Shown here one piece after another: positions 1-12,000 of a stretch of 22,363 nt of DNA (position 1 is the stretch's first letter; the number at the start of each line of letters is the position of its first letter). A program made the translations under genes and the position numbers. This DNA comes from a bacterium. GTDB lineage: Archaea > Nanoarchaeota > Nanoarchaeia > Woesearchaeales > UBA10216. The stretch is from NCBI GenBank assembly GCA_024206195.1, contig JAAGZO010001307.1:1-22363 (forward strand), written 5' to 3'. The notes below the pieces were generated by a model that was not told where the DNA came from, did not search any database, and worked only from the letters and a program-made list of their open reading frames with translations.

Positions 1-1
1 A

Positions 2-3000
2 ACCACATCCCTCTTACCTATATTATTCGCAGTTATCCTTGCAACAATCGCATTAATAATTAAAAAATCAAATAGTATTAAAGTTGTTCTTATGGGCTCC
101 GATGCCGCCTCCCCAGCAAAATCTGGAGCCCGAACAGCTTTGTTAGACCAGGGACTAAAGGTAAATTACAATCTACAAATTACAAAATACAAACAAATTA
201 CAAATTACAAATTACAAGAGACAAATCACAAGAGACAAGGGTCTATGGTCTACAAAGAAGGAGGTTTGAGATGTTACACACAACCAATATCCAGGATTTA
301 CGTTTCCATCACTTCGTTGAAGAGTCAAATAAAGGGCTTATTTTCGCATCAGCAAGAGACTCAAAAAACAGAATCTACAACTTTCTCATCAACCGCTACG
401 CCGATGTTATCCTACAACAAGTTAGAGGGCATTTCGAACAAATTAGTGGAGAGGTTGCAAGCTATGTTAAGCGCAATTTCGAACATAACTATAGCAGCTT
501 GCCAGTCTACAAAACAAAAAGACTTAGCCTTAACTAATGTTGAAAGAACCCAGCCGCGAAACCCACTTTCCTATAAGCTGCTAGCAATATTACTTTCTTT
601 GTCTCTTGTAACGGGTTGTTACTCGGATTACGGGAAAACAACAGATGGTGGTGTAGAAACAGACACTAGCAGCGAGGTAGATACCAGTGGTGATTTTGAT
701 TCCGACACCGACACAAGTTCTGACACCGACACAAGCGCTGACACCGATGTTGACACTGACACCGACACCGACACTGAGACCGATTCGGACACTGATTTGT
801 ACTTGGGCCAATGCACCGGGCCTGTGAGTGGAGACGGTTGGTCTTCACATTATGCAGATTTTTCTCCGGCAGTAGACATTTTCTTATATGATTCATTGAT
901 CGTTAAAGTTTCCGGTAGCGGTAATGTTCAATTCCAATTATTAGATGCCAACACTTCTAATGAATCTTCGCAAGGTTTGTACGATAAAATTTATGGTTTA
1001 GCAGGTGATGAGGCAATGGCGATTAATCTTGATAAGTTTGATGAAACCGACTTAACTATGGTTAGAAGGTTTGTTGTTCACGGTGGCCCTTATGTTTGGG
1101 GTGTTCCAATTGGCGATGAAGCCGCTATAGTTGAAAATTGTCAAGTTTGGGCAGCGATGGATGATGAACCTGATACCGACACTGATACCGGTACTGATTC
1201 TGATACCGACACCGATTCTGACACCGACACAAGTGCGGATACTGATGTTGATTCTGATACCGACACTGATTCTGATACCGACACCGACACTGACACTGAT
1301 TCCGATACCGATACTGACACAGATTCTGACACCGATACCGAGACCGATACTGATAGTGATGATTGGAAGAGTTTTTATGGTTATGGGTATACAGTTGATG
1401 AACTTTTTGATGCCGAAGATATTTCATCTGATCCAAAAGACACAGCAATTAATAATTCTGGCGCTAATTTAGGACGTACATACCTTCCAATTACCGATGA
1501 CGATTTATTAGCGGCGATATATGCTAGTGGGATGAAATTCATTTTTGGCATTGCTTGGAATAGTTATGCTTATACTGATCAAGGATTACCAGTTGGTCCA
1601 AACCGTGGTGACGGAAGTGATATCGCATATATCGAATCATTGAATGCTAATTATCCGGGGATGGCATTAGGATTTGAATATGGTAATGAGTTTAATTATC
1701 ATCCGGAGTGGTTTGACGGCAACACCATGAATTGGTACGAGGCTTTGCAACAAGCAGCTGAAGTGCTTCATGCTTTGAGTATTGACGTTAAGGTGTTCAC
1801 TGCCAATGGTGAGATTCCTTCACAAGCAGCGGTAGAAACTTGCCCTGACGTTGACGTTTGGGGGATGAATGTTTATCGCTGGGATCACCTTCAAAGTTCA
1901 TCAGGTAAGACTTTATTTGAACAGTGGGATGATCTTTGCACCGGACTGGGTGAAGAAAGATTGATGTATGTTTCTGAAACCGGGGCCGACTCTTATGATA
2001 ATAATGCCGGAAGCGAGGATCAACAAGCTCAAGCCGATGCTAATTTAAAGATTGCTCAATTAGTTGAAACGGCAAGAGCGCAATATAAATTTATTAAAGG
2101 ACTTGTGTTTATGTCTTGGGAAGATAATTGGGGTAAATCCGGCAGTCCTACAACTCATGATGCGGGCGGTTTCCCTAATGGCGGCGTGCCTTATGATAAT
2201 TATGCTAATGAAGAATATTGGGGGGCAGTGGAAAAAGGCTTGATTTTTAAGATTGCATACACTGTTTTGGGTGATTTTTGGAGCACAAATAAAATGCCAT
2301 TGCGAATTGCTAGTAAACCAGTAAGTGAGTTTAGACAATTAAGAAGGCCAATAATGCGCACCAGAGAATTCATTAGAAGACGCGCGGCGGCAAATAAAAG
2401 TTTAATTCGCATTCCCGAAGCGGCAGACTTTAGCCTTCTACCACAATCACTTGCCAATGGGTTGAATGATTTGAAATCTTCTAATCCGAATGCATTAGGC
2501 AAAGGTGCGATGTACCTTGGCAATCACCTCCCGCATTTATTGCAAGATATATTTGTTTTCATAACAAATACGATTTTTGCCTTTGCCATGCTAATACCGG
2601 TTTATATCTATAGCGTAAATGGGCTTTTCAATCAAGCACGAAAGAATGAGAAATTTACTGGAGTATTCACTCGTGGCAGTAAACTTCGCTCAATCCTTCT
2701 ACCAGTTGGTATTGGTACAGCAATCACCTTAGCCGGAAGTAATGCCTTAGCTGCAGGAGCAACTGTGAGCACTGGCGCAGCATTGTTTGGAATATTTGTT
2801 TTCCTTCTTCCAGTTATTCTGTTTACAGTGATGGCGGTGTCTGTAGCATGCCTTGATGACGAAGGTATTGTTGGCGGTTTTGCTGTTTTAGTTTATTTAA
2901 TTTTTAGTGCGCTGATGCTATTTGGGCTTAGAGCGATTAATGCTAATTTTGAAAGCATGACAGCTACTTTTGGTTATGATTTTCTTTGGGCAATAACACC

Positions 3001-6000
3001 ACTTATGTACAGTCATAACGTAGTTATCGCAGGTATAATTGTTGCAATTATTATAAGATTTCTCGCAAATATAGGAGAAGGCATAATCAGCGTTGTGCTA
3101 GCGATACTCTTGTCTACCTGCGTATGGTATAGTATGCCAACGTATGTACAACTTTCTGAGAAGTTGAAGTCTGATTTAAGACCACAAGCAACAGACGTTC
3201 AGCCAGAAGATAATACTTCATCAATTCGCATTCCCGAAGCGGCAGATTTTAGCCTTTTACCTCAATCACTTGCCAATGGGTTGAATGATTTGAAATCTTC
3301 TAATCCGAATGCATTAGGCAAAGGTGCGATGTACCTTGGCAATCACCTCCCGCATTTATTGCAAGATATAGTTACTTTCATAAAAGATACAATCTTTGCC
3401 TTTACCATGCTAATACCGGTTCATATCCGTAACGAAAATAGACGATACAATCAAGCACGAAAGAACGCGAATATGTATGAAAGCAAACATACCTTCCCCG
3501 CAACTATGCCAACACAGAATCTTCCTGACCGTAACGCAATCGACACTGAACTCCAAACTGTCTATTCAGGCTTTGGCGGACGTGATTACTTAATGAGCCA
3601 GGAAGTAGAATTCACCAATGATAACTTACGCATCTCACCAGCGCTCGGCGCACCGGCTGAGGTAAGAAGAGGTATCCTATATGTTAATCCAAATACCTTA
3701 AGAGCACCGCCCGAGCAGCTAAGAATAATATTCCAATACCATGAGTTATATCATCTGCGTAATCCGGATATGTTAGAATCTCATGTATGTGATCTTACGA
3801 CAAGAGATCTGATTGACAATGGCCTATTAGATGCCCACCTTACCTATATAAAGACAAAGCATAATAATATTGGACTTTCACCTTTACCTGATTGGTATCG
3901 GCGCCTAGGACAAGCGCGTCAAAATCAGCAAGAACAACTTGTTGGGATAGTAGTTAAGTCTGATCGCACAACAATTAAATTAGCCGGGCAAATTATTGGC
4001 AAAGACCGAGCGCAAGAGGCGCTTGTTTCACCGCAGATAAAGAGAATTGATTGCACATTAGCTCCGGTGCAGTATTATCGTCGAATTGCAATAATGGTTT
4101 ATGAGTTACGATATGATTTAAAACGTAGAGGGTATACGGTGGAGGATATTGTTAGCATGGGTCATCCCGGTAGAAAACTTGATGATGGAACAATTGCAAA
4201 GGGGAGCGTTGCCGGATTTGGAACAGGTGATAATTTTGAAGGAATTAATCCTGCCGAACTACTCAAAGAAGAGTTGGTTGGTGTTGGTATTGTTGCCGAT
4301 GTCGATTGGCACAATGATAGTTATGGGCAGGGCATACAGGCTTGTCGGGATTTGGGTGAGGATGGCGACGTAGTTTTCTTAGACATGATAGAAGGATTTG
4401 GTGCGGCAGTTTTAAAGAGATCTGGGCGTATTATTCGAAGCTCACCGGCTGAACTTCATCCGGATAAAGAGTTGCTTAAATATGCATGTGATTGCGATGG
4501 TCTTTCTTGTGCAATGCCAATTAAATTATACGGAGATATGACCTCAGTGCCTTATTCAAGTGAAATTGTAAAAATGACTGGAGACCTTGTTTCCGGATTG
4601 GCAATGAGAAAAGAAGCCGGCGTAATAGATGCCTTCTCGATGGGACAGGATCAAGCGCCAGTATTTATTTCGGTCTGGGCAGATTACTGGAAGTCATTAG
4701 GCAGCCAGGCACAGCACCAGTTGTATCAGGAAATTGAAGAAATAGAAAACCCAAGAAGTAAAGAGCTATATTTAAAACTTATTGATCAGGGAATAGAGGC
4801 ATTCGATGACAAAGAAAGATTAGAGTTAATTGGACACCAAAATTCACAGTCGCCACTAACCGCAAAGTTTATTGCCTGGATTCTTGAGACTGACTTAACT
4901 ACAGCTTCAGATGCAAAAGCAGCAGCGCGGTCGTTAGTAGAATTTCAGGCAAATATGTTGGCTTTACAAATAAATCTTGTTTATCGGGGTGAAGTTGGCC
5001 CGGGAGCAATTGTTACGCCGGAATTTGCAAGAGGAATAAAAACGATTTTGATCGGTGGACAACTATCTACCGGGAAAATGGGAGAGATACTTCTTGGCGA
5101 ATTAAACCGACGATTAATCGAAATTGCTCCGGCAGGGGTTGAGTTTAAGGTTATTCCGGTTGTAATGAATAGCACCGAACTTGGCTTAAAAGGCGCGGGT
5201 GCGTTTTTCCCGAAAAATAAGCTAAAGGCACAAATTAAAAAAGCCAGAAAGACCGCACAAGGAAAAACACTTGTTGCAGTTTCAGTTGATGTTGGCCGTA
5301 CAAAAATCGGCCTGACCGGGCAAATTATTGACGAAAAGGATCAGATGACTGATCAGCTAGTATTGATTGCTAAGAAAAACATTGATTGCACAATGGATCC
5401 GCAACGTTACTATGGTCGGACTGCTGAAATGGTTGTTGAGTTGCGTGGGCAACTAGAAGAGGCTGGGTTTGCCATGGTTAATGTTGTTGGGATGGGCCAT
5501 CCCGGCGGAAAACTTGATGATGGAACAATTGCAAAGGGGAGTGTTGCCGGATTTGGAACAGAGGATAAGGATGGAGGTAATGATTTTGAAGGAGTTAATC
5601 CTGCCGCAATTCTTAAAGCGGCCCTAAAAGAGCTTGGGGTAGATTGCGAAACTGATTGGTTTAATGATGCTTTAGTTCAGGCGGCTGAGGCATATATGGC
5701 GGTAATGCGACAAGCTTCCGGTGCAAAACATATTCGCGGTCATAAGTCATACTTTTTTGGCGCGGGAACCGGGCTGGGTGCTGCCGGAGTAATATTTGAT
5801 GCTCACGGCGGAGTTGTTTTAAATACCGCTTCTGAAATTCATCCGGATCATCCAATATTGAGGTATATCTTTATTAAATCATTTCTCTTGGATTGCGATC
5901 GCACTTTACTTGATGCTGATCAAATTTGGCAAGCTGCCTATAATCACCTGTATTGGTGGGTTGTAAAAGGAAAAAGAGATGTTCCTAGCGAAGAAGAGTT

Positions 6001-9000
6001 AGCACAAAATTTAAGTGAGTTGGAAGAGTTCCAGCGGTCTTACGAAGAAGGTCTTCCAATGGTTGAAGTTGCAAACAGAATTATTTATGCCACAGAAAGC
6101 GCAAGGGCAGTTGATTGGAATGAGACCTTAGAATTTTGCTATCAAGAAATACTAAAAGATGAGACAAAAAAACAAGATTTTCAAGTACTTGCTCGAATGC
6201 ACAATGGCTTAGCGCGGCAGCTAGCAGCATTAGTTGTTGAGCTTGCAAGAAATTTTGGGATTGTAGAAAATGATCAAAAAGTTGAGGGAGCCGATCAGCT
6301 TTTGGAAAATTTAAAACAACGTGGTTGTGGGATTTGTGTTGTAAGCGGTTGTGAACAACGATTATTAGAAGAGAGAATCGCAAAACAGTTTCCGGAATTA
6401 GTTCCTACGGAAAACATTTTAGGTGCACCAGTTTATAATTACGGACCAGTAGATAAAGTTGATGCTGTGGGATTTTTGATTAAGAAGAACGGATGGGATA
6501 GAGAAATGGTACGGGTTGCTGGTGATGGCATCTTTGACGTGCGGGCAGCGGCAGCTAATGGAGTTGAATCTGTTCTTATAACCGGAAACCCCGCACAGAT
6601 AATGCAGGCCGAGGATTTATTTGATGGGTTTAGAACGGCCGCAGACTTAGGCGAAGTTACCGGAGTTATTGACCGGCCAGTATTAAGAGAAAAAGCAGTC
6701 AGAGCCAAATCGCTTACTCGAGTTGGAATAACTGGAATAACTGGTTCGGTTGGATACCAATTGATAAGAACATTGTTAGAAGATGATAATGTTCAAATAC
6801 ATGGATTAGCCAAGCTTGCCGGTCTTACCGAAGACAAGCGCTTGCGAGTGTTAGCTGATAGTCATCGAGCAAATGTTAAAGAGGCAGATCTCTTTGATCT
6901 TGATGTTTTAAGAGAAACGCTTATTAATTGTGAAAGCATCTTGCATTTAGCCGCTTGGGCAAAATCAGGCAGCGAGGTATCACTTCAGGATGCTTTTGAT
7001 ATAAATTGTCGTGCGGTTGCGCTCTTGGCTTTATTAACCGATGCGCACAACCGTCGTTTAATCTTTGCTGGGTCAGTAGTGTCATACCGGCTTGGGGTTA
7101 AAAATGCAGATTACTTGCATGAAGAAGATTTAGTGTTACCGGATGACGTTGAAGACTTTGTTAATGCTGCAGCTTGCGATGCAATTGAATATGCTAGAGG
7201 GGTGTTAGCGCGTGGTCGAACCAGTCAAAGTGAAAGAAACAGGCGACATGAAGCGTTTATCAAGAAACATCCTTTGCCCGAAGGCGTAGATCTTTATGGG
7301 TTACTTAAGATTATCGGTGAAAGAATCGCAGCTTACAATCCGCAAGCAATATCTTTAAGAATGTCAGATGTATATGGTCCGGGTGATGTCACAAAAGGGC
7401 GGCAAATTCCCGCAGCATTTCGAGCCATGTTAGGCGGAGAAGTTGCTTTTAAAGCGCGAGATGATTTCAAACAATACCTTTATATTAAAGATTTAGCAAA
7501 GATTATTTTGGCGGCAATGAAAATAGAGGTCACCGAAGATAGTCGAATAATAAACGTTCCTGGTCCGGCCATCGTCAATAATAACAGCCTTGCTAATCAA
7601 ATTGCGCAAATAACCGGATCCAATATTTGCATTGAGGAAGCACCAGTTGCTACCCCAAGTGTATTTATGAGTAATAAGCGATTTATAAGAGTATTTCCAA
7701 ATATAGAACACACACATTTAGATGAAGGGCTTCGCCAAACTTATCTATGGTGGTTAGAGCAAGATATTAATCACGCAATGATGACTGCAGACGAAGCAAG
7801 AGCATTAATCAACAATAATCCTGATCTAACCGCACAACTTAATCAATTAGCCAATGACCTTGCCACTCTCCAACAAGAAGCAGGCAGCAAGCCAGTTGCA
7901 CAAAGAGTAGATGGTGAGATTATTTTCAACGTTCCTCAAGCCCGCATTCGCGAACTTCTAGGTGAACGTGGGCCTCCGGTAATTGAACAGATCATGCTTC
8001 ATGAAGCAGAGCCAACTCACGAGGGAGGAATTCAGGCGCAGCTTGATTACATGTTGAGTTCGTTAAGTGATACGCCTAAAGCCCCCGAACAGGTAGAAGT
8101 TCCGATTATTTTTGATAATGACGTCGAGACTAACGTTAAGGGCCGAATCGTAAGGCTTGAGCGTGCGGGATTGTCGCATGGAGCTTGCGAGGCTTTATTG
8201 GACAAAGAAAATGGCAATCCTTGGGCCGATGTAACCCCAGCTAATAAAAGAAAAGTTCAAGAAACCTGGATTCTTTTAGTCTTAAGAGGCTTAGATCATT
8301 TAGCTAAAGTTATTGAAGCTGCCGAAAACGATAAAAACATTATGGCCCAACGAATAAAAACAATCTTTGAAGGAAGAGGGGCTACTTTTAGCAAATCAAA
8401 ATGGAGTAAGGTTTGGAAAATGATTTTACGTAGAAAACCAGCCGGCACTGTTATTAATAAAATTATAGCAAAAATTTCAGAGAATCTGTTAGAGGCAAAA
8501 GAAAAGTCCGAAGAAGAATTCGATCGAGCTTTAGAAAATACGTTAGGGTATGTGCTTACTAAAAAGGAGAGAAGGAGTTTAGAGGAGTGGGAACTTTTGT
8601 CAGTTATAGAGGGTATATTTGATAGTCCATTTAGTATTCCTACAATTGGCGGTGATGATCCATGCTTTGATGCCGCGAGTGAGAACGAGAACGAAAGAAG
8701 ACGTGTGATTATAGGCATGATAACCGGAAGGCTTGAACGCGGGATTGGCAATATGCCTCATCTTGCGGATTTAAGAAGAACTTACTCTTTGGAACTCGGT
8801 AATTTAAAAGAAGTTGAGCTTGATGGATTATCCTGGTTTGAATTGGCAGCTTTAAAGGAACTGTATCGCAAGCGGGAAGATTTAGCAATTTTGCAAGAAG
8901 TATACACGCAGGATCCGCTTAATCCAGATATTCAAAAAAGTATTGGTACATGTACCGATATTGTTAGTGTTTTTGAAGATGTTTTGTGGGAAAGTCTTCT

Positions 9001-12000
9001 TAAGTATGATTATCATGTTGGCGCGTTAAAGAAATTAGCTGGAAAGCTGATCGGAGAAGAAGCGGAAGCTAAGTTTAATAAAGCAATAGAAGTGATAGAC
9101 GCCTTGTGCGATGAATTAGATAATAAATATGATAATGACGATGATGCCTATCTTTCTGGGATGAGACACACGATGCATCAGTATCTTTTGCATGCAAGGC
9201 AGTATTTAATTAGTGCTAGGCAAGTTCATTTTAACTACAAGTATGTTCTCTTAGATGATGCTATTGTTGGTGCTTTAGGAACAAGCGAAAGTGGTCAGAT
9301 AGATAATGAAGCTAAGAGATATATGGATAATGCTGCCGATTCTATTATTCAAGCAGTTGAATCAAGCGCTTATTATTCAGGAAAAGAAGATGTGATTCTT
9401 GTGCTAAATTATGTTCCTACTCCGATAGCTGGTGAAGATATACGTAAAGCGTATGGCAAACATTTGAGAGTGACACTTAACACCGTTGGTACTCCACAAT
9501 GTCACTATGCCATAAGTGCAAAAGCGCATAATAGTGCCGTTGCTACGATTGCTGCCGGAGATAGCCCTCAACTAGAAGATGGTCAAGAAGCTTTGTTTTT
9601 TGCCGGTGATAAAGTTGTTGTATCTGCTTCCAGCGATACAGAAGCATTGTTTAAGAAGAAACAGCGAGAAGAAGCTAACACCGCAAGATATTATGCTCAA
9701 AAGGCGCAAGGTGCTAACTATGGCGTTTTAGCTAACGCAGATTCAGCCGCTCAGGTAAGGGCAGCCATAGAGTCTAATGTTAGCGGGGTTGGCCTTGTAA
9801 GAACTGAGAATTTTGCAGCGGGAATATTACCGCCTTCTTTCAATGATTATATGAACAATATGAGGGGTATGTTGCAGGCAGCAAGAGAGGGAGGTCCTTA
9901 TGGAGATAGCCCATTAAATGTAACTTTTAGGATGTTTGATTTACAACCGGATAAAAAGTCAGCTGCTTTTGCGCATGTACTTTATCGTGGTCATAAATGG
10001 GGTCTAGAAACCGAGCTCGGAAGAGAGGTCAACATAACAATGCTCAGAGCCCTAATAAGACTTATGCGCAGAGAATATGGTGGCTATAGAAATTTTAACG
10101 TTATGTTTCCGATGGTAGTGGATAGTGATGATTTAGATAAAATTGAAAAAATCATTGCACAAGCGGTAGAAAGAGAAGACCGCCGAGAAGGTTTAAAAGA
10201 TACTATAGATTTTCATTTTATTCGTAGAAGGATTATGAGTGGTCGCCTTTTTAGTATCGGTATTATGATCGAGACCGAAAAAGCTGTAGAAAACATAGTA
10301 GAATTATCCGCCAAGCAGTTGGTAAGTTTTGTTAGTATTGGCCCTAATGACCTTATACGTTTTGTTTATAATATTAAAAGGTATGATGCTCAATCTTATA
10401 AGGTGTATTACCAGAATATGCGACTGTTGATCGTAAAAATGATAAGAACAGTTGCTTCTGTTTCTAAGGCAGCAAGCATAGCGGTAAGCTTGTGCGGCGA
10501 TATGGGATCTAGGAAAGATTTTTGGTTGATTAGAGATTGGCTAAGAACAAAAGATTTGACGATTGCCGTGAGCATGCCGCCAGAACGATATCCAAATATT
10601 TTTGACACTTGGGTTCCGATTATGGAAGGTAACCGGGATAACAAAGATGTTAAAGCGCTATATAAGTATTTAGATGAAATGGTTCAGTGTTCGGATGATG
10701 AATTAAGAGAGTTAGAACGGCAAATTGATTCCGAAAAATCTGACACGGAAAATGAGCTTAAAAAGCATTTAGACGCAGCTAAAGCCGCAATAGACGACAT
10801 TATTACGATTGATAAAAATCGTCATACACCTAGCGAAATACCAATCTCAGCAGTAAAACTTAAAAAAACACATTTACTTAGTTTTGTGATTGCCAATCTA
10901 ATTAGTTTTAATGCTTTAGCGGATGATGGCATTGCCGGCACTGTAAAAAGCTTTACCAATGGTGCTTTGGAAGTAGTTAGAGATAATAAACCTGAAATAG
11001 CAATTTTTGGTTTGGTGTTTGCTGCGGTTGGCTGTCTTTTACTTGTGATATATGGTTTTAAGCAGCGCAGAGCAAATAGGGTGCAAGATACAGAGCGGGG
11101 ACATGTATCGCCCGCCTGCCGGACGGGCAGGGAAGCCCCGAAGGGGATCGATACGTGTCCCCGGAATATAGAGGGTGAAGATCTTGCAACTTCACAAGCG
11201 GATCATGAATTTTTTCAAGGTGATGACGAAAGCGATCAAGATGATGGCTATGATATTGTTGAGACCATTGCTCCACCACCACTACCTTCGGTACAAGCGC
11301 CAGCAATACCAGATCCAGCAGTAGCAGCAGATGGAAGTGAACTAGGCGAAGGAGAAATGGAACCTGTAACGGAGGATGTAGAAACCTTTGAAATTGAAGA
11401 TTTATCTGGTAATGACTATACAATAGTGCTTAGTGATGGTGCGCAAGCAACTATGGTAAAAGTGGCTGATGATCGCGGAGGTAATACCACTAACGTTAGA
11501 TATAGTGGGCAAATTACACTCAGCAGGGAAATTAGTTTAAGTGAGTTAGGTGAGAGAGCAGATCAAAGTGTGCTTAATGTTTACAACTTAGGTCATAGCG
11601 AATTGCCAGTAATATTGAAATTTATTAATGGCAATAGGCGTGATCATAAAGGATCCAAACATCCCCAGGTCCTTAAGCCAAAGAAAAATGTCATAAAAAT
11701 TGATTTAAAGCAGACTTGGAAGTTCTTAGGGGCAAAAGACGAAGAACCAATTATTTTTGAACTAATAACTAATCCATCTTCAAAAGGAGAAATTAATTTA
11801 GCGGGATGTTTTGCGGTAGCAGTAGATGAAAGCGAACCAGTCGAAGAAGAAATAGAACCTGTAATTGATTATGCGAAAGCGATAAGAAGATTATCAAAAA
11901 AGCCACCACCAGTACCAGCACAAGAACCAATGCAAGTATCAGCAATAACTGAACCAGTCGTTACTGATTCAGCAAGTGTTGATCTTCATGCGGTGGTTAT

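Noticed and set aside
656..1363. Repeat tracts as a possible CRISPR array
   Set aside because: Units are 6-nt dipeptide codons without fixed repeats or unique spacers, and the tracts are in frame and coding.
590..1448. Minus-strand ORFs rich in Ser-Val or Cys-Arg-Gln repeats
   Set aside because: They are the reverse complement of the Asp-Thr codon repeats in the plus-strand linkers; composition is purely a by-product of the repeat, with no ribosome site or homology signal.
8000..8026. HEAEPTHEG as a second metallopeptidase site
   Set aside because: The His-Glu spacing does not fit HExxH or HxxEH, and no supporting downstream ligand pattern is seen.
8296..8751. 151-codon minus-strand ORF
   Set aside because: It lies opposite the charged helical plus-strand frame; its Ser/Leu/Ile-rich product is the usual antisense shadow of Glu/Lys-rich coding sequence.
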